Positions 53,674 to 63,645 of a DNA stretch of 64,000 nucleotides are shown in pieces (the first letter of the stretch is position 1; each line of letters begins with the position of its first letter). Made by a program: the position numbers and the translations under genes. A model generated the notes under the pieces. It had not been told where the DNA came from and did no database searches. It was given only the letters and a program-made list of their open reading frames with translations. The stretch is taken from contig CBDBBY010000001.1 of assembly GCA_965203215.1 (NCBI GenBank), positions 2,542,001 through 2,606,000 of the forward strand, written 5' to 3'. Source of the DNA: CBDBBY01 sp965203215 (lineage in GTDB: Bacteria; Pseudomonadota; Alphaproteobacteria; Rhodobacterales; Rhodobacteraceae).

Positions 53674-56103
53674 TCAGCGCAGCTGGCCGCCGACTCTATC
53701 GGAGACGTTCCTGATGACGTCAGCGCAAATTTCTTCGAGCTGCTCGACTTTGAATGACCGATCCTTCGGCTGAAGACGAACGCTGAACGCAAGCGACTTC
53801 TTTCCTTTGCCGAACTGATCTTCCGCCTTCGGCCCAGAGAATTCGTCGAATACCGAAACTTTTTCGAAGTATTCGCTGAATTTGGAGAGCTCAGCCGCGC
53901 GCAGGACCTCCTTCGCCTCCACCTTCTCATCCAGGACGAAGGCGAAATCCCTCTCCACAACTTGCAGTTCGGGCAGCTGCAATGCCGATCTCGCAAAATT
54001 TCTGCCGGTCGCGATTTCATTGCCGTCCAAATGAACGGTGAATCCGATCGCGGCACCCTTGATCTTCGCGGCCTTGAGCACGCGCGGATTGATTTCGCCG
54101 AACTCCGCCACAACGCTTCCGGATGCGTCGTGGAAACGGCCCGAGCGACCCGGATGCCAATACGGAGCCGCATCGCGCGTGAGCGTTTTCGCTGCGACCC
54201 CGATTGCCGACAAAACAGATTCAACATCCGCTTTCGCATCGAACAAATCCACGGCTCTGGACCGACCGTGTGGTCCCCTTGCTGCGAAGTTTCCGACCAT
54301 AAGGCCGGTCGCGTTCAATCGCTCCTCTCCGGACTGTCCTCCCAAGAAGGCCGGTCCGACTTCGAACAAAGCCAAGTCAGGGCAGCCGCGCGCTTGATTT
54401 CGAGCCGCCGCGGCCAGCAAGCACGGAAGAAGGTCGGGCCTCATGACGTTCAGCGCTGTCGAAATCGGGTTTTCGAGCATGACCAGATCGTCGGCGCCGC
54501 AAAAGTGCTGAGCCAATCCGTCATCGACGAACGAATACGTCACGCATTCGTTGTAGCCCAAAGAAGCGATTGCCCTTCGGGCGGAGCGCTCGCGATTTTG
54601 GAGCGGGGTGAGCACAGGGCGCACCACGCCCTCGTCGACGCGGCGCAACGGTGCCCCTTTCAATTTCGACAGGGAAGCTATTCTCGCGACTTCCTCGACA
54701 AGATCCGCCTCGCCTTCGATATCGGGCCGCCAAGAAGGAACGCTTACGACAATTCGGTCCTTGCCGAGTTCCGGCCGAAATCCCAAAGATTCAAGAATTT
54801 CAACTTGTCGCTCAGCCGGAACCTCCATCCCCGTCAGACTTTCGACGCGCGCGGTCCGCAAAGACGACCGGCGCGACACGTCGGGAATGGCGCCGTCGCC
54901 CGCGAGCTCCGAAGGTTCGCCGCCGCAGCAATCCAAGATCATGCCGATCGCCAAATCCAAGCCTTCCAGCGCGTACGCCGGGTCTACCCCCCGCTCGAAA
55001 CGATACCTCGCATCCGATTCGACATTCAGCTTCCGGCCGGTCTTCGCCGTGGCGACAGGATCCCAAAGTGCGCTTTCGACAAACACGTCGACGGTCTCAT
55101 CCGTGCAGCCGGTGGCCTCCCCGCCCATGATGCCTGCAATGCTTTCGATGCCGCGATCATCGGAAATCGCAATCATTCCCTTTTCGAATTCGTAGGTGCC
55201 GCCATCCAATGCGACGAGCTTTTCGCCGCCCTTCGCGAAATGCACCCGCAGTCCGCCGACAACCTTGCCCGCATCGAAAGCGTGCAGAGGCCTGTTCCTG
55301 TCCAGCATCACGTAGTTCGTGATGTCGACAAGAGCTGAAATGGGCCGGAGACCGACCGCTTCCAAACGCCGCCGGATCCAGTCGGGAGAGGATCCGTTGC
55401 GCGCGCCTCTGACCCTGCGCCCGAAAAACGCCGGACAAGCTTTCGGCTTCAACTGTTCGTCGATCGCGACCTTGATTCCGCTTTGGAATGCGCCCTTGAT
55501 CTCGCGGACTTGCGGCGGCTTCAATTTGCCGACCCCGCGAGCTTCCAAATCAAGCGCGATCCCGCGCACGCCCAAAGCGTCGGGACGATTCGGCGTCACG
55601 GCAATATCGAAGACCGGATCGTTCAAACCGCGATAATCGGCGAATTTGGCTCCAAGCTCCGCATCTTCAGGGAGATCGATGATTCCCTCGTGGTCGTCGG
55701 AAATCATCAGTTCCCGTTCGGAGCACAGCATTCCGTTGCTGACGACTCCGCGAATTTCGCCCGAGGCCAGATCTACGCCCGTTCCGGGAATGTGCGTCCC
55801 GACGGGCGCGAAAACGCCGACGAGGCCGGTCCTTGCATTGGGCGCCCCGCAAACGACCTGCACCCGTTCCGTCCGCCCTCCGGGACCATCAGGAAATGTT
55901 TCGAGCATGCAGACCTGCAGACGATCAGCGTTCGGGTGTTTCCCGGCCTCAACGACGCGGCAAATCGTGAACGCCGCGAATTCGCCCGCCGGGTTGGTCA
56001 ATGATTCCAACTCAAGACCTGAATCGGTCAGCGCTTCAGCGATCTCGTCCGCGCTGGCGTCGGTTTCCAAGTGGTCCTTGAGCCAAGACAAGGTGAACTT
56101 CAT
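53674..56103 (-). CDS. pheT: Phenylalanyl-tRNA synthetase beta subunit
   Basis: 809 residues. The start MKFTLSWLKDHLETDAS is typical; the upstream in-frame stretch is rejected. A tRNA-binding EMAP-like domain (ICRVVEAGKHPNADRLQVC), B3/B4 editing domains, B5 and a C-terminal anticodon-binding domain (VFDEFSGPKAEDQFGKGKKS) are present. The alpha-subunit gene pheS, normally just upstream, is not in the adjacent DNA. It is convergent with the MttB-like gene. Confidence 0.95.
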   Translation of the reverse strand: MKFTLSWLKDHLETDASADEIAEALTDSGLELESLTNPAGEFAAFTICRVVEAGKHPNADRLQVCMLETFPDGPGGRTERVQVVCGAPNARTGLVGVFAPVGTHIPGTGVDLASGEIRGVVSNGMLCSERELMISDDHEGIIDLPEDAELGAKFADYRGLNDPVFDIAVTPNRPDALGVRGIALDLEARGVGKLKPPQVREIKGAFQSGIKVAIDEQLKPKACPAFFGRRVRGARNGSSPDWIRRRLEAVGLRPISALVDITNYVMLDRNRPLHAFDAGKVVGGLRVHFAKGGEKLVALDGGTYEFEKGMIAISDDRGIESIAGIMGGEATGCTDETVDVFVESALWDPVATAKTGRKLNVESDARYRFERGVDPAYALEGLDLAIGMILDCCGGEPSELAGDGAIPDVSRRSSLRTARVESLTGMEVPAERQVEILESLGFRPELGKDRIVVSVPSWRPDIEGEADLVEEVARIASLSKLKGAPLRRVDEGVVRPVLTPLQNRERSARRAIASLGYNECVTYSFVDDGLAQHFCGADDLVMLENPISTALNVMRPDLLPCLLAAAARNQARGCPDLALFEVGPAFLGGQSGEERLNATGLMVGNFAARGPHGRSRAVDLFDAKADVESVLSAIGVAAKTLTRDAAPYWHPGRSGRFHDASGSVVAEFGEINPRVLKAAKIKGAAIGFTVHLDGNEIATGRNFARSALQLPELQVVERDFAFVLDEKVEAKEVLRAAELSKFSEYFEKVSVFDEFSGPKAEDQFGKGKKSLAFSVRLQPKDRSFKVEQLEEICADVIRNVSDRVGGQLR

Positions 56104-56433
56104 TTCGGCGGCCCGCTCCTGCAAATCAGACCGGCTCAATACTGCACCGGTCGCCAAAGAAAAAGACCGGCCAATATCGGCGCGGACTCCGCCTTGCCGT
56201 ACGCAGCGGTTACTCCCCGGCTTATGCACCGCATTTGGTCTCTCTGGCCGCGAGGTAAGTTCAGGATGAGCCTTTCCGACACCTGAACTCGAAAACACTC
56301 CGGGCTTGGCGGCTGGGAATTCAGTTCCTGAAAGCCTCCGTTCCGGAACTCAATTCGGTCCAAAACCCATTTGCTTCATGTTTCGGAGAAGTCTTCAACG
56401 CCGGTCGGCAGCGGGATTCGATTTTCCGCCCCG

Positions 56434-57039
56434 TCAAGGCAGTCCGACTGCCACGCCCGGCCTGAGAATGCTCGAATCATAGGCTTTCCTCCCGAACACC
56501 TCCCGGACCATCGGAGCAAAGAACAACAGGTCTTCCGTCGGGAAATCGGGATCGAAGGACGATTGATCCCACCGTTCGCAAAAGTCGGCGCATGATTTGA
56601 AGTATATATTGTCCTTGAAACGATCGCGGGCGTTCTCGTCCCAGCCGTAGTGATGAGCATAGTAGACCATCTGGAAAATTCCGTGGTGCTCCACCACCCA
56701 TGACACTTCTTCGCGCACGAACGGCCTGATGACCTCGGCCGAAAACCGATCATGATTTTGCGGGGCCAATCCGTCTCCGACGTCGTGCAGCAACGCGCCG
56801 ACAACCCAGTCGATGTCCGCGCCGTCCCGATAGGCTCTGGTCCCGGCTTGCAGGCCGTGGCAGAGCCGAGTGATCTTGTAGCCGGAGAGCGCATCCTCGC
56901 CCTGCCGTTCCATTTCCGCCAGAACTCTGTCGGCAGTCAGAGCGTGATAGGGCTTTTCCAATTCCGCAAGGAGTTCGTAATCCTCCTTGGTGCCGGATTT
57001 CATTTCGACGAAAGAAACGGTTTGATTGCTTTCGGCCAT
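56434..57039 (-). CDS. HD-domain metal-dependent enzyme (PhnZ/MIOX-like)
   Basis: 201 residues. Candidate metal ligands: H61 (RLCHGLQ), H85-D86 (GALLHDVGDG), H96 (QNHDRFS), H118/H119 (VVEHHGIF), and D163 near the end. This family of small HD proteins is related to mixed-valent diiron oxygenases such as PhnZ and MIOX rather than to nucleotide hydrolases. It is encoded 120 bp after a PhyH dioxygenase on the same strand; PhnY-PhnZ pairs have the same combination. Substrate unknown. Confidence 0.78.
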   Translation of the reverse strand: MAESNQTVSFVEMKSGTKEDYELLAELEKPYHALTADRVLAEMERQGEDALSGYKITRLCHGLQAGTRAYRDGADIDWVVGALLHDVGDGLAPQNHDRFSAEVIRPFVREEVSWVVEHHGIFQMVYYAHHYGWDENARDRFKDNIYFKSCADFCERWDQSSFDPDFPTEDLLFFAPMVREVFGRKAYDSSILRPGVAVGLP

Positions 57040-57159
57040 TAGTTTCCCCTTCCCTAAAAGGAACCGCTTCGTGCCGTCAACCGCGCTGCGGGTTCTCGGG
57101 TCGATTCCATTGCTTGAACGGAACGCTGCGCAGTCTGCTTCACGCAGTTCAAAATTTTC

Positions 57160-58032
57160 TCATGCGACGTTGTACAAAGGCACTGCCTGTTCGGCGCCTT
57201 CGCCCAAAATCGAAGCTTGCGCCTCCATGATCAAGTTGTAGGTCGCCATTTCGCTCTCGCCGAGCAACTTCATCGGCGGCGCTGCGTTTATCCAGTTCCC
57301 GCACTTGTCGACTCCGCGCACAAGGGTCGCAAAGTCGCGGCCGCTCGCCGAGCGTTCCAAGTCCGGCGCAACGTATCGGATAGCGACACCGATCCGCCTG
57401 TCGGAAGACCGGTTGGGTCCGGACGCATGAAAAATTCTGCCGTGGTGCATGGACATCTCGCCCGGAGCGAGATCGTCGAGCACCGCGTCGTCCTCGTCGA
57501 CGTCGACCGCAACTTCCTGCCCTCGCGAAAGCAGATTGTCCTCGGAAAACTTGTCGATGTGGGGAACCAGCTGCTGTTTGTGAGACCCGGGCACGAATCG
57601 CATGCAGCCCGCTTCCTCGGACACGTTCGTGATTGCGATCCAGGCGGTCGCTTGCTTGTCCGAACCTCCCATGCCCCAGTACGTCATGTCTTGATGCCAA
57701 GATACGATCTTTTCGGATCCGGCCTCCTTGATGAAAAGCTCGCAGGACCAAACGAGCAAATTCGGACCCAGAACGCTCTCGACTGCGTCCAGCACCGCTT
57801 CGGTTCGCGTCATTTCATAGAGCAGCGGAATGACGACTTGCCCGTTCACCCTGAAATATTGATTGATATCAATGGGTTTGTCGGCGTCAGCGCATTCCCG
57901 TTCGATCCTTTCGATGTTTTCCCGAAGTTCAACCGCGCGCTCCGGCGAAAACGCTCGGATCGGCTTGACGAAGCCGTCCTCACGATACGAATGCAACTGA
58001 TCGGAATTGAGTGATCCGGGCATTTCGGCCAA
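57160..58032 (-). CDS. Phytanoyl-CoA dioxygenase family protein (Fe(II)/2-oxoglutarate)
   Basis: 290 residues. The iron ligands are in VSWHQDMTYWG (HxD) and the distal His in GRIFHASGPNRSSDRRIG, with the Arg for 2-oxoglutarate binding in the same stretch. Family members hydroxylate small molecules such as ectoine, phosphonates or alkyl acids. The neighbours (HD protein, IolB) suggest a role in catabolism of a hydroxylated or phosphonate compound, but the substrate cannot be read from sequence. Confidence 0.9.
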   Translation of the reverse strand: MAEMPGSLNSDQLHSYREDGFVKPIRAFSPERAVELRENIERIERECADADKPIDINQYFRVNGQVVIPLLYEMTRTEAVLDAVESVLGPNLLVWSCELFIKEAGSEKIVSWHQDMTYWGMGGSDKQATAWIAITNVSEEAGCMRFVPGSHKQQLVPHIDKFSEDNLLSRGQEVAVDVDEDDAVLDDLAPGEMSMHHGRIFHASGPNRSSDRRIGVAIRYVAPDLERSASGRDFATLVRGVDKCGNWINAAPPMKLLGESEMATYNLIMEAQASILGEGAEQAVPLYNVA

Positions 58033-58205
58033 CTCCTTGCGGTTTGCTTTGCACTCAATTGCTTTTGCGCATCCATTCCGGTCAATGAAAATTTCGCGGA
58101 CTCTGGAATCGTCGAGCGCTGGCGTCGCGTGCCGTCCGGATTTATGCCGCCGGGGTGTCCAGCGGACGCATCGCGAATGCGACCATTGGCGCTCAAATGC
58201 GACAC

Positions 58206-59024
58206 TCAGCGCTTTTTTTCAGGATCAAAATCATACAGCCACTCGTGATCCGGATGATTCTCGAACCGCCATTTGCGAATTGGGCCGGCCATGACATTCA
58301 AATAATACATGTCGTATCCGAAAGGCGCCCCGCAAGGATGATGACCCTTGGGAACCAGGACGACGTCATGATCGCGCACGCTGACAGTCTCGTCGAGCGA
58401 TCCATCCTCGGTGAATATCCGCTGAAAGCCAAATCCTTGGCTCGGATTCAGCCTGTGGTAGTAGGTTTCCTCCAAATAAGTGATCCGCGGGAAATCGTCC
58501 TCGTCATGACGATGCGGCGGATACGAAGACCAATTGCCTTGCGGAGTGAAAACTTCTGTCACCAGAAGGCTGTCGGCGACGTCCCTGTCTTCCATCGCAA
58601 TGTTGAAAATCCGTCTCGCGTTCGATCCCTTTCCCCGCTCCAAGTAATTGACGCCCTTCGGACCGACGACGGCCGGGGTCCGGGCAATTCGACCGGGGGC
58701 GGAGCAAACGGCCAACGTGCATTCCGATGTCGCCTCGGCGGACCAGCCTGTTTGCATCGGCACATATACGGCGTGCGGCGGCGTTTGTTCGAAAACATTG
58801 AGACGATCGCCGATCTCGCCGAATTCCATTCCGTCGGCCGAAATTCGCGCCTTGCCCTCGACGAGCACCAGCATGGCTTCCGTCCGGCCGGTCTCCTCGC
58901 AAGCTGTTTCGCCCTCGCATAAACGGTAGAGCCCGAATCCGACGTATTTCCAACCCGCATTCTCCGGCGTGACCGAGTGCAGCTTGCCAGTCTGCGCCGC
59001 TGGCTTCCGAAGCAATTCCTGCAT
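58206..59024 (-). CDS. iolB: 5-deoxy-glucuronate isomerase IolB
   Basis: 272 residues of the double-cupin IolB family, an inositol-catabolism isomerase. Metal and cupin residues appear in SSYPPHRHDEDDFPRITYLE and VVLVPKGHHPCGAPFGYDMY, and YYLNVMAG near the end. The start at MQELLRKPA is preferred; an ATG two codons upstream is possible. iolC lies upstream on the same strand, but other iol genes (iolA, D, E, G) are outside the window. Confidence 0.92.
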   Translation of the reverse strand: MQELLRKPAAQTGKLHSVTPENAGWKYVGFGLYRLCEGETACEETGRTEAMLVLVEGKARISADGMEFGEIGDRLNVFEQTPPHAVYVPMQTGWSAEATSECTLAVCSAPGRIARTPAVVGPKGVNYLERGKGSNARRIFNIAMEDRDVADSLLVTEVFTPQGNWSSYPPHRHDEDDFPRITYLEETYYHRLNPSQGFGFQRIFTEDGSLDETVSVRDHDVVLVPKGHHPCGAPFGYDMYYLNVMAGPIRKWRFENHPDHEWLYDFDPEKKR

Positions 59025-59158
59025 GAGCATCCAACCTCTTTTCTTGATTCCGAGCAAGCATCGGCGATGCGCGGCAAAAGTTTCCAATTTTCAGTCGTTT
59101 GCCGAAACCGGCCGCCTGAGTCCATACGTGCCACCTTCGGACCGAAAACGGCTTCCGC

Positions 59159-61252
59159 TTACATGCCAGCCGGCACCCCCAGCAAATCCTTCACGCTGTC
59201 CAATTGATTCAACGCCCACTTCAGCCGCCTTTGATCCGAGCGGTCGAGTTGACGGGGCGCAACGCGGCTTGATGGCGCGACTCCAGCAACAATGTCCCTC
59301 AGTTGCTGCTTTAGAATTGTTTCAAGAATTACCTCTTGGGTAACCAGCATCCGGCCAACCGCTCGGTCCGGCACGGCATTCAGCTTGCGCAGCGACTCCA
59401 GCCGGCCCCTTGTAGACCTCGCTGCCACTCCGTGCTGCAAAGCGGCCGCCCGAGCAGCGGAGAACACCGGCATAAGGCCGTTCCGCTTCAAGTCGACCCG
59501 ATCACCCGAGAGCTGCCATTTCCCGAACAAGCCGAACGGCAACCGGAAATCTGCTGCTCTTGTGGCCAGCAACTTCAGAAAGGGGCGCGACGATCTCGCG
59601 GCTTCAAGTGAATCCGCGCGGAGTCGATCAGCCAATCCGGCATCCCCGTGGGCCACCATGCTGTCAAAAAAAATGTCCGCATGCATAATGTCCTCGGGAC
59701 GCGTCCGATTGAGCCACGACTTGACCTGCCGTCTCCACTCCGCCTCGTTTTTGCGCCATGCGGAGTTCGATGCCATGACGCCGCCCGGACAACGCTTTAC
59801 TCCCGCTTCATCAAGTATGTCCGCAACCCTGTGTCCGAGCCGCTCGAAGTACATGTCGACTTCGCTTCCGGAAGCGCCTTCTTCAAAAACAATCGCATTG
59901 TCTTGATCCATCGCCAACAAACTTTCGCCGCGCCCTCCCGAACCCAGCACTAGCATGGCATATCGGCTGGGCGGGCGCGCTCCGCACGACCCCTCCAGTT
60001 CGGCCTCGGCAAACTCGCAGGCTCGGGAAGTCATCGCCCGCAGTTCCCTGGAGATGATCGCCGCAATGCTTCTTGCCTCGACTGATTCTCGGACGAGAGC
60101 ATCGGCTGCCGCCGAAAGACCCGACCAAACGCGGCCCAGAGCGGATACGCTGTCGGCAGATTCGATTTCGAATCCGAGCGCGGCAGCGCCGCCCGATCTT
60201 TCCCCGATGAGATCGCGAACGCTCAGCGAGCCGATCAATTCGCCTCCCGAATCCACGACTCCCAAATGCCTGTATCCTCCGAGCGCCATCTTGATCATCG
60301 CCCGGTAAAGAAACTCCTTGGGAGTAACCGTCTTTACCGGCCGTGAGCAATGCTTGCCGACAGGATGGCCCAATGAGTCGGCATCTGAATTTATCGCTCT
60401 CAGAACATCGCTTTCCGTCAAAATCCCGTACCCGCTTTCCCCTTCAGGCTGAACGTACAAGGAACCGATCCGACGGTTGACCATGGCGGCGATCGCTTCG
60501 CGCATGGTCGTTTCAACTGCAATTACGGCCGGCGGAGAAGCCATGACCGTTCCGACTCGATTGCGGAACGGAAAGCTGTCGAAATTCGCCGTTGTGGCGG
60601 GGTCGGCAACGCCGCCGTACACGATGCCCTCGGATCTGCTGCTTATTTTCTGGCATGCCCGTTCGGCCTCGGAAAAAGTTGCTATGTTGGCAGCGCGCAG
60701 TTTCGGGATCAGTGTCAGGAACACTCGCGCGGTGATCTCGGCATCCGCAAGCGCGCGATGGCGATTTTCTATCTCGACTCCGGACCACGCAGCGACCGTC
60801 TCCAGCGACCAGTCGGGCAACTCGGGATTCAGCGCCTGAACCAGTTGCTGCACGTCCAGGAATCTGGGCGCCGACCAGAGCATCCCGTTTCGAGCATGCT
60901 CCGCTTCGAGAACCGCAAGGTCGAAATGAAGCGAGTATCCGACGAACAAGCTCGGTCCGGCCCATTCCGAAAAGGAACTGAACGCCGCATCAAAGGCGGG
61001 CGCATCGGACACATCCAAATCAGAGATGTGGTGCACTCGGAAAGCGGCATCGGGCATCGGCACGCCCGGATTCACAAGCTGCCCGAATTTGCGGTCGTCC
61101 AAGACGTGGCCGGCGGAAATCCGCACGGCCGCCAGCTCGACGACCCGATCCTTACCCGTACTGAGCCCTGTCGTTTCCGTGTCGAAGACGACGGCGTCGA
61201 TCGACCCGAGGGGAAGGCCTTCTTCGCCGAGAGTCAAAGGCTTGAAACTCAC
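59159..61252 (-). CDS. DEDDh exonuclease - CBS pair - DUF294 nucleotidyltransferase fusion
   Basis: 697 residues with three parts. Residues 1-190 are a DnaQ-type 3'-5' exonuclease (VVFDTETTGLSTGKDRVVEL, GYSLHFDLAVLEAEH, HRALADAEITARVFL). About 230-350 are two CBS domains (MREAIAAMVNRRIGSLYV, GGYRHLGVVDSGG). About 390-690 are a DUF294-like nucleotidyltransferase (LVLGSGGRGESLLAMDQDNA) with its C-terminal helices. CBS pairs bind adenosine nucleotides, so the enzyme may be ligand-regulated. It interrupts the IolB-IolC order. Confidence 0.88.
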   Translation of the reverse strand: MSFKPLTLGEEGLPLGSIDAVVFDTETTGLSTGKDRVVELAAVRISAGHVLDDRKFGQLVNPGVPMPDAAFRVHHISDLDVSDAPAFDAAFSSFSEWAGPSLFVGYSLHFDLAVLEAEHARNGMLWSAPRFLDVQQLVQALNPELPDWSLETVAAWSGVEIENRHRALADAEITARVFLTLIPKLRAANIATFSEAERACQKISSRSEGIVYGGVADPATTANFDSFPFRNRVGTVMASPPAVIAVETTMREAIAAMVNRRIGSLYVQPEGESGYGILTESDVLRAINSDADSLGHPVGKHCSRPVKTVTPKEFLYRAMIKMALGGYRHLGVVDSGGELIGSLSVRDLIGERSGGAAALGFEIESADSVSALGRVWSGLSAAADALVRESVEARSIAAIISRELRAMTSRACEFAEAELEGSCGARPPSRYAMLVLGSGGRGESLLAMDQDNAIVFEEGASGSEVDMYFERLGHRVADILDEAGVKRCPGGVMASNSAWRKNEAEWRRQVKSWLNRTRPEDIMHADIFFDSMVAHGDAGLADRLRADSLEAARSSRPFLKLLATRAADFRLPFGLFGKWQLSGDRVDLKRNGLMPVFSAARAAALQHGVAARSTRGRLESLRKLNAVPDRAVGRMLVTQEVILETILKQQLRDIVAGVAPSSRVAPRQLDRSDQRRLKWALNQLDSVKDLLGVPAGM

Positions 61253-61596
61253 TTGCTGCTCCTTGGCGTTTCAAAGACTTCGCTGCCCCGCAAACCTTTC
61301 AGCATCCGCCCGGACAAACACGCCCATTGATCTATTGAAATACTGCTCGTCTGCAACTGCGATGCTCCGCCAATGAAAGACAAGCGTTGACCGCCACGCT
61401 GCCGGGCCATGCATGCGGCGGTTGTCGCTGGCAAGCGGGCCGGGAAAATCTGCATTCACGGTCCGTTCAGCGTGCGGAAACAATGCGCATCTGCGGAAAC
61501 GTTCGCTCCGTCCATCAAACCCTGACGACGCAAACCGTGTCTTTACGGCACCCAGACCGCAGGGGCACGATCGATGCACGGAGCGAAATCGAACCT

Positions 61597-63498
61597 TCAT
61601 GGGCGCAAAGCGGCAACTTTGTCCCAGCAAGCGCAAAGTGCGCCGAAACGCGAACTCATCTCGGCCACGGCGCCCGCATCCCCGATGCTTCCGCCTATCC
61701 ATTTCTCCGCAGTTGTTCCGATTACCGCATCTCCAACCACGAAACCCCGAATGAAGTCGCAATTCGCGACGCTCTCGATCATTTCGACAAGCGTTTCCGA
61801 AGTCGCATCGTCGCATCCGAGCAACCCGCCGCGGCAATGAGGATCGTTTCTCTCGATCGCCTCAGCCAATCGCTCCCAAGCCGACGGCCGCGCCCTGGAA
61901 AACTTCCACCAGTCAGGGAATATTCCTGCGGCGTAAACGCTCTCGGCGGCCTCCGCGAATTCGTGTTCTACACTTGAAGCGTTGCTCGAAATGACGGCTT
62001 CCAAAAGGAACTCCAGCCGATTCCGGCGAGCAGACGAAAAGAGACGGACCAAAAAATCAATCTGTTGATCCAAATCAGTCCCGCGGTCCGCCACGCGAAT
62101 TCGGGCATTCACTACGTGTTCCAGAGGCCAGTCCGCCAACCCCCCGAGGTCGGAACCAAGTTCCTGATTGCATTCCGCTGAACTTGAATCGATTTCGTTC
62201 GCCGGCCGGCCGATCCACAGGCCTCTACCGGACGCCTTGAACGCGGCGTCGCGCCCACGCCCGGCATCGCAGACAATTCCAAAACCGCCGGAGCCCCGCG
62301 ATGCTTGCCGGGCGGCCTCAAAGCAGAGTTCCATGAACCGCGAAACAATCTGCGGGTCGGCGTTTCGGTCCGCCGCCATACGTTCAAATCGACCCGCTTG
62401 ATCAAACGCGAACACTTTCAGGCTCGGCCATTCGGCGGAACGATTCGTCGCCCAATGAACTTGCTCCAAATCACGATCCTTGCGGAGCGCAGGCATCCGC
62501 ACTCCCCGTTCTAGAAAATACTCCAACTCCGCGAGAGAAGGATACGACGGCGTGCACCCGTGACGGGAAACTGCGAGAGCGCCGCATGCATTCGCATATT
62601 TGAGAGCGGTCGGCCAATCGTCTCCGCCGAGCCATCCTTTCAGAAGCCCGGCCATGAAACCGTCTCCGGCGCCCAGGACGTTGAAGACTTCGATTTCGAA
62701 TCCGGGTCCTGTTTCGCCCTCGTCGAGCGTTGCCGGAATGTCCGCTCGGAACGCAACCGCGCCCATCGGCCCTCGCTTGCAGACCAGGTTCGCGGCGGTG
62801 ATCTCCCTCACATTGCGAAGCGCAGACATGGTGTCCGTCGAGCCGCCGGCGATGTGAAACTCCTCTTCGGTCCCGACGATCAGATCGAACAATCCCAGCG
62901 TCGACTGCAGCTTCGACGTGACTGATTCAGACGCTACGAATCTGTTTTCGCCTTCGCTGTGCCCTGCCAAACCCCAAAGATTCGGTCTGAAATCGATGTC
63001 CAGGGCGGTTTTCGTTCTGCTGTCCCGCGCGAAGCGGACAGCCTTCAGCACCGCCGCCTCCGTGACCGGGTTTGAAAGGTGGGTGCCGGTAGCGCACAAG
63101 CAGGTCGCGTCCGCGATGAATCCCGGATCAATATCGGATTCCGACAACGCCATGTCGGCGCAATTTTCCCTGTAGAACAGGAGCGGGAACGTCTTGTCGT
63201 CCCTGATCCCCAAGATGGCGAGCGCAGTCAGCCTTTCTGGATCCGTCAGTACGAAACGGGTATCGACGCCTTCGCGATTCAGCTGCTCGCGAACGAACCT
63301 CCCGAAATGCTCGTCCCCGACTCGAGTAATCAGCGCGGACCGCAGTCCGAGCCTCGCCGCCCCGGCGGCGATATTGGTCGGCGAGCCGCCGATGTATTTG
63401 CTGAAAGACGCCATGTCCTCCAAGCGGCCGCCGATTTGATCGCCGTAGAGATCGACTGAAGCGCGGCCGATGGTAATGAGGTCAATTGGTCTAGTCAC
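61597..63498 (-). CDS. iolC: 5-dehydro-2-deoxygluconokinase fused to DUF2090 (IolC-type)
   Basis: 633 residues. The N-terminal half is a PfkB-family sugar kinase: IGGSPTNIAAGAARLGLRSA and NVLGAGDGFMAGLLKGWL (catalytic Asp). The C-terminal half is a DUF2090 domain, a TIM-barrel, aldolase-like fold found fused to IolC in many proteobacteria, where it probably splits 5-keto-2-deoxygluconate 6-phosphate. The later inositol steps are thus carried out by one protein. Confidence 0.92.
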   Translation of the reverse strand: MTRPIDLITIGRASVDLYGDQIGGRLEDMASFSKYIGGSPTNIAAGAARLGLRSALITRVGDEHFGRFVREQLNREGVDTRFVLTDPERLTALAILGIRDDKTFPLLFYRENCADMALSESDIDPGFIADATCLCATGTHLSNPVTEAAVLKAVRFARDSRTKTALDIDFRPNLWGLAGHSEGENRFVASESVTSKLQSTLGLFDLIVGTEEEFHIAGGSTDTMSALRNVREITAANLVCKRGPMGAVAFRADIPATLDEGETGPGFEIEVFNVLGAGDGFMAGLLKGWLGGDDWPTALKYANACGALAVSRHGCTPSYPSLAELEYFLERGVRMPALRKDRDLEQVHWATNRSAEWPSLKVFAFDQAGRFERMAADRNADPQIVSRFMELCFEAARQASRGSGGFGIVCDAGRGRDAAFKASGRGLWIGRPANEIDSSSAECNQELGSDLGGLADWPLEHVVNARIRVADRGTDLDQQIDFLVRLFSSARRNRLEFLLEAVISSNASSVEHEFAEAAESVYAAGIFPDWWKFSRARPSAWERLAEAIERNDPHCRGGLLGCDDATSETLVEMIESVANCDFIRGFVVGDAVIGTTAEKWIGGSIGDAGAVAEMSSRFGALCACWDKVAALRP

Positions 63499-63645
63499 GA
63501 AGAATCATTCCGGCCAATTCGCTGGCAAGCTGCAACGACGCGCAGCTTGCGCGGTCAATCGAAGCTCCATCCCGGCGTCTCAAGTCTCGGCGCACTCCGC
63601 GGGCGGACGACCGTCGAATTCGCCGCCACTCCGTCTGTCGAGCAT

